Positions 50,774 to 62,058 of a stretch of DNA of 64,000 nucleotides are shown one piece after another. The notes under the pieces were generated by a model that was not told where the DNA came from, made no database searches, and was given only the letters and a program-made list of their open reading frames with translations. Both the position numbers and the translations under genes were made by a program. Positions within the stretch are counted from its first letter, which is position 1, and each line of letters starts with the position of its first letter. Source of the DNA: Chara braunii (lineage: Eukaryota; Streptophyta; Charophyceae; Charales; Characeae); assembly GCA_003427395.1 (NCBI GenBank), contig BFEA01000194.1, positions 688,761 through 752,760 of the forward strand, written 5' to 3'.

Positions 50774-50918
50774 GCCACTAGTACATGACCCCTGCCTTGC
50801 AGAAAGTTTTTGTCGTCACAAGCAAAACCGGGAGGCACTGAGCGGCCAGGGGCGCCGTTGAAAAAAAAATCGGGTTTCATGCTGACACCCACGGGTCGAT
50901 GTGTGTTGTACTGGTGCT
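50774..50918. mobile_element. MITE family 2 (TTAA-flanked), short copy
   Basis: TTAA (50770-50773) then GCCACTAGTACATG; the right end GTTGTACTGGTGCT is followed by TTAA (50919-50922). A 145-bp copy with diverged ends. Confidence 0.55.
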
Positions 50919-50922
50919 TTAA

Positions 50923-51907
50923 GCCAGACTTGTCACCAGTCCATAGTGTGGACACCAGATAAACCAACAGCAAAAAGAAAAAGTGAAAAAACGGACGAAA
51001 GAGGCCTAAGACCCCAACGCAAAAGTATGCTTTCATCAAGTTTCATCCAAAATTCACTCTTTTGAGTCTTTTCAGTTTTTTGAACTTTTTTCTGTATTTT
51101 ACTATTTTCAGGATTTTCAGGGCTGGCCAAAACAGTCATCTCCAAGACCCCAACAAATACCAAACTTGGCACACACAGACCTTGACCAAAAATAAAACAG
51201 GGAGGGGCACTGCGTTCGGTGAAAGAAGGTCAGGAGCCTCAGGAGCTCATTGATAGCTGGCATCTGCCTCCTGTTCAGTCTGACACGAATCTGCAAAACC
51301 AGTTCCTGCCTTGTCAGGATGGTCAGGAGCTGTTCCTGCTCCCACCCACTCCACAGCTCTTGGTCCCGGTGTCTACATGATGCTTGCCTCTCTGCTTGAT
51401 GATGCGGCAAATGGCATTTGCATTTTGCTTGACTAAAATATGGGTGATGACGCAGGATGTGTTTGGTTGTTGTGCGGCAGCAGTGAGATTTGCGAGCACC
51501 ACTTTTTTTTTGTGGCATGGTTTGGGATAGATAGCCTCTGCTAAGTCTGCTTGTATAATGCATAAACTTGCCTCAGCTCTGATCAACCTCGAATTGTCGA
51601 ATGCCATGCTCGAATTGTGAACCCCATTCTTGTTCCCTCTGTAGGTCAGTGCAGACTGCTTCCCTTGTTTTTTCCTCACTTTCTCCATCTTGATAGTTTC
51701 TCGGCTTCGCTGTCTTGCAATGTTCAGTTCTTCTTCATCATGTCTCCGATCCGTGAATTGATATCAACAACGGTGTTTGTGCAGTAATCCATGATGTGCA
51801 GACACTCAACACCCGACTTGCAGCACACTGAAAATTCACTGACACTTCATGCCCAAACACCGAAACCGAAATTAGGATGCATGAAGAACCAAATCACTGC
51901 CGATATC
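50923..51907. other. Intergenic DNA, nothing recognised
   Basis: No repeat or gene signal beyond short T-rich tracts. The minus frames here are short and overlap. Confidence 0.35.
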
Positions 51908-51962
51908 TTTTTTTTTTGGTTTTGAAACTTGAATACAAGCTGTTTATGGCCGCTATCCAGGT
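51908..51962 (-). mobile_element. Decayed short retroposon head plus A tail
   Basis: The T run is followed by TTGAATACAAGCTGTTTATG and GCCGCTATCC, similar to the copy at 2540-2600 (TTTGAATATAAGCTCCTATT). Confidence 0.35.
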
Positions 51963-51964
51963 AA

Positions 51965-51965
<1 letters not shown>

Positions 51966-52035
<70 letters not shown>

Positions 52036-52205
52036 NNNNNNNNNNNNNNNNNNNNNNNNNNNNNNNNNNNNNNNNNNNNNNNNNNNNNNNNNNNNNNNNN
52101 NNNNNNNNNNNNNNNNNNNNNNNNNNNNNNNNNNNNNNNNNNNNNNNNNNNNNNNNNNNNNNNNNNNNNNNNNNNNNNNNNNNNNNNNNNNNNNNNNNNN
52201 NNNNN

Positions 52206-52268
<63 letters not shown>

Positions 52269-52300
52269 ACTCTCCTTCTCACTCTCCTACTCTGATCGCT
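51966..52300. repeat. (CT)n microsatellite spanning a 170-base assembly gap
   Basis: CT repeats flank an N run (52036-52205) on both sides and then degrade. Confidence 0.95.
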
Positions 52301-52773
52301 CAACTCCCTGAATACGCCTGCCTACTCAGACTCTTCTCCATATCCCTCCTCCTCTGCGGCTGGCCACCATTGCCTTCCTCCTCAACCACTCTAGCTATGG
52401 TGCGCTCAACCTTCGGCAGCAGCGCCCAAACCGACTGTCCAATCCTTGGTCGCACAAGTGCTACAGCAGAGCTTCCGCAACAACTGAATTGACAAGTGAC
52501 CCCACCACTGCACAGCCAATAAATATCAAAGTCCTCATAGCCAACTGTGCAGCAGACAGGATAGCAAGGTCCTACTGACCAATAGTACCATTACCCATCT
52601 CCCGCTCCCATGTTGCATGGACCCTAAGTTTGGAATACCAAAACTAGGTGCAAATTCATGCAATAAAAAAGATAGTGAGAGGGAAAAAATCACATAACCA
52701 CTGCAGGACATCCAGAGCGAACAACAATAGGAAAGCGCAAAGTACTACAAATAACATTGTGTAGTAAAGCAAG
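52301..52773. other. Intergenic DNA, nothing recognised
   Basis: No gene or repeat family seen. Confidence 0.35.
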
Positions 52774-52774
52774 A

Positions 52775-52985
52775 TGATGCTTAGCTCAGTTGGTACACCC
52801 ACGAACTGTTGAAATACAGGCTGAGGTTCGAATCCGTATGGAACCAGATGAGTAAAATAGCTCTGAATGTAGTCCGAACTCCGAAGATGATACCTGATGT
52901 TCCCATCCCGATGGAACGAGATGAGTAAAATGGCTGTGAATTTACCCGGGGGGGGGTCGGTCTGAAGATGATATCTCACGACCGT
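52775..52985 (+). mobile_element. tRNA-derived SINE-like element
   Basis: The head resembles a tRNA: A box TAGCTCAGTTGG (52782-52793), an anticodon-like arm CTGTTGAAATACAG, and B box GGTTCGAATCC (52825-52835). The body then carries GATGAGTAAAAT...CTGAAT and GAAGATGATA.CT, present twice (internal duplication of about 72 bases). The minus-strand element at 53430-53556 has the same head and body. Confidence 0.65.
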
Positions 52986-53039
52986 CGCCCTTCCAAATAA
53001 GAAAAACGATGTGAGAGTAAAAACTTACTAAAAAGTATT

Positions 53040-53160
53040 CCACCAAGAAGACAATGGGATGTGACAGTGTCCACAACAGGCTACACAGCAGTGTGCCCAC
53101 AGCAGGGCACGCCACAGCAGGGCACGCCACAGCAGAGTGCACACCTTCAGAGTAGGATGG
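53040..53160. repeat. Small repeat GGGCACGCCACAGCA
   Basis: CACAGCAGGGCACGC is repeated in tandem two to three times at about 53098-53135. Confidence 0.6.
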
Positions 53161-53429
53161 ATAGACACTTGTACATATGGGCCCGGTTCTCTGGTATCAT
53201 TCCTACATGGCAATTAGCTGCCCTTTTAAGACAACTCTGTGTCCTTTGGCCTTGCTCTCCCTTCAATTCAAAGACAAGGCCAAAGGAGCACCGGTCTGCA
53301 CTTTGTCAGACGCATACAGCAGCGTGCACCAACATTGCACACTCCTTGCTGACTAATGACGCCACTGCTGGAATCACTTAGTGCTACCGGTAGTGGTGCT
53401 TTTTTCCAAAAGGGAAAAGAAGGGAGTCG

Positions 53430-53556
53430 GCCTAGAGATATCATCATTGAAACTGACCCAGTCCAGGTAATTCAGAATTATTTTGATTTCATCTAGGTTT
53501 GAACTTGGGTCTGTATTTCAACAGTTCACGGCTGTACTGACTGTGCTAGCCCCTTA
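53430..53556 (-). mobile_element. tRNA-derived SINE-like element, second copy
   Basis: Minus strand: GGGGCTAGCACAGTCAGTAC (A box region), CGTGAACTGTTGAAATACAG and AAGTTCAAACC (decayed B box). Then comes GATGAAATCAAAAT..TTCTGAAT and ATGATGATATCTCTAGGCCG. The shared anticodon-like arm and 3' body show common origin with 52775-52985. Confidence 0.6.
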
Positions 53557-53613
53557 ATTTGACAAACAACCAGTCGTTGGATATGCCCAGCCAGATGTGG
53601 CAGCATACACCTG

Positions 53614-54572
53614 CAATGACTTGCTGGTTCCAGGTTGCCTGTAGCCTCTCTCTGACGAGGCTGTACTATTGATAGGGACAGATTCGTAATTTTGTTTGGA
53701 TGAGGGCTAACCGAGAGACCTACCTGTAAGGAAAATTCGTGAGTGACATATTTGTAAATATAGGAAATATGGGCCCAGTACTAACTCGAATTTCCTACAG
53801 CTACCCTAACTGCGAATAGCAGACCCGGGCTACCCCTAGGACAGACAGGCCCAATGGGCCTACGCTGATAGACGGTCCCTATAGCCTATAGCCGGGTAGG
53901 GAGAGGCCCTAGAGGCCAAAACAGAAACGGTACCGGTCGGTCAGTCAGTCCGGTCTAGGTCGTGTCTAGGCTAGTCTAGAGTATAGATAGGATGGGAACA
54001 TCGGTCCTGAGCTTTTTGGCAGTTGACAATTCGTGGTGGAAGTTGCTGCGCACACAGTATCAGGTGGTTGCTGATTCCGGTGTGGGAGACAGCGGACATA
54101 GCCAGACCTTCGGAGCGCTGACCAGACTGGGGTCAACGCTGTCCGCTCTGACTCTCTGGCAGTCAAAGCGGTCTGGGCTATCAGAGGTCTGATGCGTTGG
54201 AGCACGTGGTGCACTGCTGACCCTCCTCAGGAGTAGGGTCCCAGTGGCGATGCAGCCATAGCTGCATCTTCTCAGAGATTATCATCGGCTGGACTTCATC
54301 TTCATGAGGGACTGTTGGCGCTGAGCTTCTTCCTCATCATCTGAGTGGCGATTGGCTCTGGGAGCCTGTTTCATTTTGGCGCAGGCCACTGAGTTGGATG
54401 TCAGGGTGGCGCTGGGTCTATTTTTAGCTGCTCGGTGTGTGTGGGGTTGATGCGCTACCCCTCTGAGGGTAGCGCAACAGGGTTCTGAGGTTATTCAGTG
54501 AAAACGATGCTCTGAGTTTAATAAACAGTTGTGAAACTGTGGTTGAGTTGTCATCTCTTCATTGATTTCTGG
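53614..54572 (+). repeat. Left LTR of the chromovirus
   Basis: Starts CAATGACTTGCTGGTTCC and matches 59263-60240 nearly base for base. It ends near TTCTGG. It has no target duplication that I can confirm. Confidence 0.85.
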
Positions 54573-54583
54573 CTCTGATACCA
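54571..54583 (-). promoter_or_regulatory. Initiator tRNA-Met-type primer-binding site, minus strand
   Basis: TGGTATCAGAGCC reads on the minus strand, next to the TTCATAACA end of the inverted repeat 54586-54803. Its orientation opposes the gag-pol genes that follow, so it belongs to another, minus-oriented element. Confidence 0.6.
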
Positions 54584-54585
54584 AC

Positions 54586-54803
54586 TGTTATGAACATGAT
54601 CGTCCATCGAAATTTTATCAACGCTCACTTACAGGAACTCTCGTACACGCCCATACATGCACAAAAGGAAGGGGAGAGGTAGTCGAGTGTCACACCGCCC
54701 AACAAAAGTAACGCAACGGAAAACTCAGAGGAGCTAAGTGATAGAATACACAACCTAGTGAATTCTCTCCACACAAATCCCAACAATCATTCATAGAAGA
54801 CAA
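54586..54803 (-). repeat. 218-bp LTR-like sequence, inverted partner at 60255-60472
   Basis: Plus strand starts TGTTATGAACATGATCGTCC and ends ATAGAAGACAA. The segment 60255-60472 is its reverse complement at about 90% identity. On the minus strand it ends ...TTCATAACA followed by a primer-binding site, as an LTR would. Confidence 0.75.
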
Positions 54804-54820
54804 ACAAATGGGCACAACAG

Positions 54821-55600
54821 TTGAAGGTGGAGGGGTTGCTGCAGGCCCTGCGAGACCGGTTTGCAGACAAGGAACAGGCCCGAAAAGCAACAGATAGGAT
54901 ACTGCTGTTGGGCTCATGCAGGTTTGAGGGTTCCCTGTCCATTGAGATCTCGACTGCTACACCCGGTCTGGAGATGAGTGAGTCTGACCAGCTCACTCAC
55001 TTCTTACGCGCAGCGCCTCCAGATTACTCCATTGCTTTGTATTCTCAGGGTCACAAGGACTGGAGGTCCTTTGGCAAAGCGGCCCTGGACCTGGAGTCTC
55101 GGCTCAAGGTTGAGGAACCTTCTGATGGAAGGAGGAGGCCCTCTTCCAGGGGACAGCGTAGGAAGAAGGGTGCTCTGTTGGCTGCTGATGCAGGATTTGA
55201 TTCTGATGCATCTCAGCGTGGCAGCCCTCCATCTGAGACTGCATCAGTATCAGCAGTTGAGCCAACCGTTCTTGCCCTGGCTGAGAACCTTGCTGCGATG
55301 TTCAAAGGGAAGATGGGGAACAGCAGCAGCAAGAGCTCAGCCAACCAAAAGGGGAAAGGGAAGGGACGTGCCACTTCCCCTCAGGTCCAGAGACCTAACC
55401 TACCACAAGACGTCCATTGGCCAATCAACCCCATGGATCCTTCCACCCTTCCCTGGAGAGTGCTCAAGATCTAGGAGGGGCAGTGGCAAAGAAGGAAGGA
55501 CCGTGTGGTTTGTTTTCGCTGCGAGGGGGGCCACTTTCTAAAAGACTGTCCCCATATGCCTCACAAGCCTGGATCTAGTTCAAAAAACTAGACCAGCAGA
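54821..55600 (+). pseudogene. gag: Chromovirus gag, 5'-truncated
   Basis: It starts abruptly after the inverted repeat with no good ATG. It contains LTHFLRAAPPDYSIALYSQG, typical of gag, a Ser/Arg-rich linker, and after an in-frame TAG (55472) the knuckle CFRCEGGHFLKDC (55511-55549). That knuckle has C-x2-C-x3-H-x4-C spacing, one residue short of canonical. A further TAG follows at about 55589. Both stops sit where CAG would fit. Confidence 0.75.
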
Positions 55601-55605
55601 AGGAA

Positions 55606-58437
55606 GTGGAGTTAGCAGCTCCCTCCACTTGTGTTGATTCAGATTCTGATGAGTCTGACTCTGCATCTACCCGCACTGACTCTGTTGGAGTTGCTGCGTC
55701 AGGTTCCTTCACTTATATGGACCCTGACCTGGATGAGACGTGGCAGGAAGATGGCTGTCAGACTCTTGCTGATCTTTTCCTGTCTTTGCAGGAAAAGAAG
55801 AAGCATAAATCAGACCTTATCTTGATGTGACCCTCGATCCTGGGAGCCAGGATCAAAGGCTTACTAGACTGTGGGGCCACGCGGAACTTCATCTCTCCCA
55901 AGGTTGTCAGCAAGTTGCATCTAGATGGGACATTGGTGAAGTTACAACAGCCATTGGAAGTCCGCATTGGGGACTCCTCCACAGTCCGGATTACTACTGC
56001 TGTCAAGAACCTACCGGTTATCTTTGACAAGCAGGAGAAGGTCAGGCAACGCCTGAACTTCTATGTTTTCCCTAATGTGCCTTTTGATCTTGTCTTCTCC
56101 ATGCAGTGGCTTGAGGCCACTAACCCTAGGATCGACTTGCAGATCCCCAGGGTAGAGCTCCCTGACTGTAGAGGGGACTATCAGCCTTGTGTGCTGGCTG
56201 ATGAGTACCATCCAGTCAGCAGTTGTTATTGTCTGAGAACACATGAGTTTTTTTCAGCTCTCTTGCCGGACTGCCCACACACGTCTATTTGTCGCATATG
56301 TGAAACGAACTGGTGTGGATGTTGCTCCTTGTCCCTCACCCTTCAGCAGGTTTTGGACCGGTTCCCAAGCCTGATGCAGGAGCCGACTGGACTTGTCCAC
56401 CGGCAGACCCAGCACAGGATTGAGCTTCTGCCAGATACGGGCCCTCCTAAGGGTCGTATCTACAGGATGTCACCTTCTGAACTCGATGAGCTCAGGAGAC
56501 AGCTTGAGATTCTGACCAGCAAGGGCTGGATCAGACCGAGCACTTCTGAATTTGGGGCTGCAGTTCTCTTTGTTCCAAAGGGAAATGGAGAATTCAGAAT
56601 GTGCATAGACTATCGGGGTCTCAACAAAATTACTAGGAAGTCGACAGAGCCCCTTCCTAGGATTGATGATCTGCTGGACATGGTGCAGGGTTGCACAATT
56701 TTCAGCAAGATCGATCTCAAATCTGGTTACCACCAGATTGAGATGGTTGAAGGCGATGTCCACAAAACTGCCTTCAAGACCAGGTATGGTACTTATGAGT
56801 ATCTGGTCATGCCTTTCGGTCTTTGCAATGCCCCTGGCACATTCCAGACAGAGATGCATTGCATACTCAGGCCTTACCTGGATAGATTTGTAGTAGTGTA
56901 CCTGGATGACATCCTGGTATTCAGTCGATCTATCGAGGAGCATGCGCAGCATCTGGCTCTAGTTCTCCAGGCACTACATGACGCCCAATATAAGATCAAC
57001 AGGGAAAACTCCTCCTTTGGAGTGACTTCTGTGACTTATCTGGGACATGTAATCTCTGGGGAAGGGCTGGCTCCTGAAGCAACTAAGGTTGTTGCGATTC
57101 AGGACTAGCCACAACCTACCACAGTGCGTGATGTCCGGTCATTCTTGGGTCTTGCCTCCTATTACAGAAAGTTCATCAAGAACTTCTCTGCTATTGTTGC
57201 ACCCCTAACTGACCTTACAAAGAAAGACACCCACTTTCTTTGGACATTAGACTGTCGGCATACCTTTACAAGCCTCAAAGAGGCCTTGATGCGTGCACCT
57301 GTTCTGAAGCTACCTGACTTTACCTTGCCCTTCGTACTAACTACTGATGCTAGCCAATATGGGGTTGGGGCGGTACTTCAGCAGGACAGTGGGCATGGTC
57401 TGCAGCCTGTTGAGTACATGAGTAAGAAGATCAAAGTGAAGAAGCTGCAGGACTCTACATACGAGAAAGAGCTATATGCTCTAGTGTCAACGCTCAAGCA
57501 TTGGAAACATTTCCTCATGGGCAGGGACTTCAAGATCTATTCAGATCACTCCACCCTACAGTGGATGAAGACCCAAGGGGAACTGAATGACAAGCTTGCA
57601 CGCTATATTCAGTTCATTGATCTCTTTGACTTTGAACTGAAACACAAGAAGGGCTGCTACAATCGTGTAGCAGACACCCTTTCTCGTAGGCCTGACACTC
57701 TCTACCCAATCTCCTCTACTCATGCTTTTGGGGAGAGTACCCACCAAACCATTGCCCAGTTGTTGCCACATGACCCGATTTTCGGCCCTATAGTCAAGAA
57801 TCTGCAGACTGATCCTGCATCTGAACCAGGATATTCACTGGTTTCAGGTCTGCTGTACACCTGCAGCAGAGGAAAGGAGCGCCTCTGCATTCCCCAAGCC
57901 TGCCAGCTGAGAACACTCATGATGTCTGAGTGTCATGATGCGCGCGACCACTTTGGGCCCTTAAAATCATTGGCAGCCCTGTCGCAGCGGTTCTTCTGGC
58001 CAGAGATGAGGACTGACCTGCTGCAGTATGTTGAAACCTGTGAGTTGTGCCAAAGGAACAAGGTTGTGCGTCGACCTCCCCTTGACCTACTGCAGCCACT
58101 TCCCATCCCTGATGCACCTGCACAGTCAGTGTCTATTGATTTCACTGACCTGGGGAGGACTACTCCTCGCGGTATGCGTCAGGTCATGGTATGTGTGGAC
58201 ACGTTTTCTAAATATGCAGAGTTCATCCCACTGCCGGATGAGGCCAGAGTCCCGGCCGTTCAGGCGACCTTTGCTGACCGGTGGGTCACACACCATGGAC
58301 CACCCACCTTTATTGTCAACGATAGCGATCCGCGTTTTTGCAGCAATGAATGGCAGTCCTATTGTAAGGACTACCTTCATTCTAGACTGGATATGACATC
58401 TGGTCGTCATCCTGAAGCCAATGGCAGGCTGAAGTGA
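55606..58437 (+). pseudogene. pol: Chromovirus pol: protease, RT, RNase H, integrase N-part
   Basis: The protease has GLLDCGATRNFISPKVV with the catalytic Asp. The RT has GGNGEFRMCIDYRGLNKIT-type motif, PLPRIDDLLD, FSKIDLKSGYHQIE, LVMPFGLCNAPGTFQ and YLDD (VVYLDDILVFS). The RNase H has TTDASQYGVGAVLQ, YEKELYALV, YSDHSTLQW and RVADTLSRR. The integrase has HDARDHFGPLKS...CELCQRNK (HHCC), VSIDFTDL and VNDSDPRF. Stops: TGA near 55828 and TAG near 57106 (where Trp would fit). The frame changes at about 58424, just before the catalytic Glu. Clear Ty3/gypsy chromovirus order. Confidence 0.9.
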
Positions 58438-59228
58438 TGAATCAGATTCTCTTCCAGTTGCTGCGTCCTGTGATCAGCCCTGATCAGCAGGACTGAGATT
58501 TCCACTTAGGACAAGCACAGCTAGTGTACAATACGTATGTACACTCCTCCACAGGGTTCACCCCTTATCGGTTGCATGCGGGACGTGAACCGCGGCAGCC
58601 TCTCGATGACATTATCGATAAGGCTACCCCCAGACTGACGTCTGGGACTGCAGCGTTCACCAGATACGAGAGGGGTATCGAACGAGCCAGAGTTAACCTG
58701 CTCAAAGACCAAAAGGCTATGATTCAGCAGGCTAACAAGCATCGTTGACCATCCCCCATTCGTGCTGGTGACTGGGTCTGGGTACTAAGTTATGAGCTAT
58801 TGTAAGAGGAGGACATTTCGCCCAAGCTGTTGCCACGTTATATGGGTCCATGGCAGGTTTTGGATACAGTAAGAGCTGACCCTTTCGGGCCATCTTATCA
58901 CGTGGACTTCCCACTGCATCTACAAACCTACCCTGTCTTTCATGCATCCAAGCTGCTACCGTTTACCCCAGCTGATGCATTTCCAGACAGGCCTCCTCAG
59001 TTTGGTCCCCCTATCCTTGGGAAGGGATACGAGGTGGAATCAGTTGAGGATGAGTATGGTACAGGCCCGGATAAGGAGTACCTTGTGAAGTTTCTTTACC
59101 AGCCCCATACTGAGGATCGCTGGCTTACTCGCAAGGAGCTTCTGAAAACAGCAAAGTCTGTTATCCTCAAATATGAGGCTGCGCAAAGGGGAGAACCCCT
59201 TCGACGCTCTGCACGCCTACGCCCCTAG
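58425..59228 (+). pseudogene. pol: Chromovirus integrase C-part with chromodomain-like end
   Basis: After a one-base frame change the frame QAEVMNQILFQLLRP carries the catalytic Glu. YNTYVHSSTGFTPYRLHAGR, GDWVWVLSYEL and LLPRYMGPWQVLDTV follow, then FHASKLLPF. The end (VEDEYGTGPDKEYLVKFLYQ, DRWLTRKELL) fits a chromodomain, which in chromoviruses binds methylated histone H3. Stops at about 58494, 58746 and 58802 break the frame. Confidence 0.8.
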
Positions 59229-59239
59229 CTCGGAGGTCC

Positions 59240-59262
59240 TCGCTCCGGGGGAGGGTAGGTCT
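59240..59262 (+). promoter_or_regulatory. Polypurine tract before the right LTR
   Basis: CCGGGGGAGGGTAGGTCT precedes the LTR, the expected second-strand primer position for the gag-pol orientation. Confidence 0.55.
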
Positions 59263-60240
59263 CAATGACTTGCTGGTTCCAGGTTGCCTGTAGCCTCTCT
59301 CTGACGAGGCTGTATTATAGATAGGGACAAATTCGTAATTTTGTTTGGCTGAGGGCTAACCGAGAGACCTACCTGTAAGGAAAATTCGTGAGGGACATAT
59401 TTGTAAATATAGGAAATATGGGCCCAGTACTAACTCGAATTTCCTACAACTACCCTAACTGCGAATAGCAGACCCGGGCTACCCCTAGGACAGGCAGGCC
59501 CAATGGGCCTACGCTAATAGACGGTCCTATAGCCTATAGTCGGGTAGGGAGAGGCCCTAGAGGCCAAAACAGAAACGGTACCGGTCGGTCAGTCAGTTCG
59601 GTTTAGGTCGTGTCTAGGCTAGTCTAGAGTATAGATAGGATGGGAACATCGGTCCTGGGCTTTTTGGTAGTTAACAATTCGTGGTGGAAGTTGCTGCGCA
59701 CACGGTATCAGGGTGGTTGCTGATTCCGGTGTGGGAGACGGCGGACATAGCTAGACCTTCGGAGCGCTGACCAGACTCGGGTCAACGCTGTCCGCTCTGA
59801 CTCTCTGGGAGTCAAAGCGGTCTGGGCTATCAGAGGTCTGATGCATTGGAGCACGTGGTGCACTGCTGACCCTCCTGAGGAGTAGGGTCCAAGTGGCGAT
59901 GCAGCCATAGCTGCATCTTCTCAAAGATTATCATCGTCTGGACTTCATCTTCATCAGGGACGGTTGGCGCTGAGCTTCTTCCTCATCATCTGAGTGGCGA
60001 TTGGCTCTGGGAGCGTGTTTCATTTTGGCGCAGGCCACTAAGTTCGATGTCAGGGTGGCGCTGGGTGTTACCTAGGGTTCTGGGGCTATTTTTAGTTGCT
60101 TGCTGTGTGTGGGGTTGAGGCGCTACCCCTCTGGGGGTAGCGCAACAAGGTTTTGAGGTTATTAAGTGAAAACGATGCTCTGAGTTTAATAAACAGTTGT
60201 GAAATTGTGGTTGAGTTGTCATCTCTTTATTGAGTTCTGG
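59263..60240 (+). repeat. Right LTR of the chromovirus
   Basis: 978-bp direct copy of 53614-54572; differences include an extra GTTACCTAGGGTTC segment near 60067. Confidence 0.85.
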
Positions 60241-60254
60241 TTATGATCACTTGG

Positions 60255-60472
60255 TTGTCTTCTATAAATGATTGTTGGGATTTGTGTGGAGAGAATTCAC
60301 TGGGTTGTGTATTTTGTCACTTCGCTCCTCTAAGTCTTCCTCTGTGTTCCTTTTGTTGGGCGGTGTGACACTCCACTACCTCTCCCCTTCCTTCTGTGCA
60401 TGTATGGGCGTGTACGGGAGTTCCTGTGAGTGAGCATTGATAAAATTTCGACGGACAATCATGTTCATAACA
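60255..60472 (+). repeat. 218-bp LTR-like sequence, inverted partner of 54586-54803
   Basis: Reverse complement of 54586-54803 at about 90% identity, ending GTTCATAACA. It is followed by CACCAGAGCC, perhaps a deleted primer-binding site. Confidence 0.7.
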
Positions 60473-60711
60473 CACCAGAGCCAGGCATACCGAAGGTAAA
60501 GGCCTGTCATCTTCCCCAAAACACAACACATTCACACATTGGCTGTATCAGGCCGGAGAGATGACACGTATATGGTAGTTGTCGCGGTATGTAGTGACCC
60601 TTCAGCCAGAAGTGTGAGCTCTGTAAAGTACACCCGGAAGTAGCGACTGGTTCGTACCACACAAGCAGGCCGAATGTGAGATTGGCGATGCATGATACAA
60701 CTGGTCAAACA

Positions 60712-61065
60712 AAAGTAGATAGCAGGTAGCCAATAACACGTAGGAGATAGCAGATGGCAGATGGCAGATAGCAGATGGCAGATTGCAGACAGCAGATCAG
60801 ATAGCAGATAGCAGATAGCAGATAACAGTAGCAAATAGCAGATAGCAAATAGTAGATAAAAGATAGCAGATAGAAGATAGCAGATAGCAGATAGCAGATA
60901 GCAGATAGCCGGTAGCAGGTAGCAGATAGGATATAGTAGATGGCAGATAGCACATAGCATATAGCATATAGAAGATAGAAGATAGCAGATAGCAGATAGC
61001 AGATAGGAATATCAGATAGCAGATAGCAGATAGCAATAGTAGATAGCAGGTAGCAGATAGTGGAA
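60712..61065. repeat. (AGATAGC)n minisatellite
   Basis: About 45 imperfect heptamers of AGATAGC, with occasional AGATGGC, AGATAGA and AAATAGC variants. The Tyr/Leu/Ser/Ile/Cys minus frames are translations of it. Confidence 0.9.
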
Positions 61066-61121
61066 GGAACCTCGCAGGCGTCTGTGATGAGCTGATCACT
61101 CATCGTCAAGCCTGGGCCGAG

Positions 61122-61802
61122 ATGAAGAAGAAGTCAAAAAGACAGGTGATATTAGCGGATGTCGAAGTTAGTAGAACTAGGATAGGCGCATTAGTGGACT
61201 GCGGTTTTACGCGCAACTATATTAGTAGCAAAGGATTAAAGAAACTTCATCTAGGAATGAAGGTGCTGAAGTTGGAAGAGCCGATTGTAAGCAAACTGAC
61301 AGAAAACAGAGAAATGAAAGTGGGCAAATTCGTCGAGTGGGTGACGACATACTTGCGGTTGGAGGGGGAGAGTAAGCAGTGTGAGAAAGTGTTGCATTCT
61401 CGGACCCTTCTAGTGGAGGATAGTCTGCCTTTTGACATCTTACTAGGGACGGATTGGGGAGAGGCCGCGAAGGCCGGTGTGAAGACGGGCAAGCGTGAGT
61501 ATTGGCTGCCCAGTCCTCAAGTTGGGAAGAAGAAGATCGGACTCTTCCATGAGTCCGGAGTCCAGTCCACCCTTTCACTGTGTTGCATGAGTGCCCCCGC
61601 GTTCGCTTGGAACATGGTCAAGCAAAATATTGTTGACCAAGTCTTTATTGCATATGTTAGGCCGGTTAGTGAGGAGAAGAAAGAGAGGTTCAATCGCAAA
61701 GTTGCGGAAATGCTGCTAGCTATTTATGCGATAACACGACCTGGACAAAGGACGAAGCGTCGGGGAATAAGCAAGCGCCCTGGCTACAAAAGTCAGCCAT
61801 AG
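61122..61802 (+). pseudogene. Gypsy protease fragment
   Basis: A 226-codon frame starts MKKKSKRQVILADVEVSRTR. IGALVDCGFTRNYISSKGLK has the retropepsin D-C-G active site, and LPFDILLGTDWGEAAKAGV is the second conserved strand. It resembles the protease of the neighbouring chromovirus but is not a copy of it. RT is missing. It could be a domesticated protease, but isolation among repeats favours a remnant. Confidence 0.7.
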
Positions 61803-61963
61803 CTAGAGTAGTTGGGAAGAGTAAGACAGCGACCATAGCCACCCAGAGTGAAGGTTACACCTCGGTTGTATTCATGGTAGATCCTAGGCGAGAGACGGAG
61901 AGGGAGAGACTGAGAGCAGTAAGGCAGAGAGGCCGGAGAATTGAGAAAGAAAGAGAGGAGAGA

Positions 61964-61967
<4 letters not shown>
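61803..61967. other. Decayed coding remnant after the protease fragment
   Basis: Arg/Glu-rich frames broken by stops; nothing specific. Confidence 0.3.

Positions 61968-62057
<90 letters not shown>
61968..62057. repeat. (TA)n(GA)n compound microsatellite
   Basis: About 15 TA units followed by about 28 GA units, ending at the LTR start. Confidence 0.95.

Positions 62058-62058
<1 letters not shown>

Noticed and set aside
60532-61109. Tyr/Leu/Ser/Ile/Cys-rich hydrophobic minus frames that look like membrane proteins
   Set aside because: They are translations of the AGATAGC heptamer repeat.
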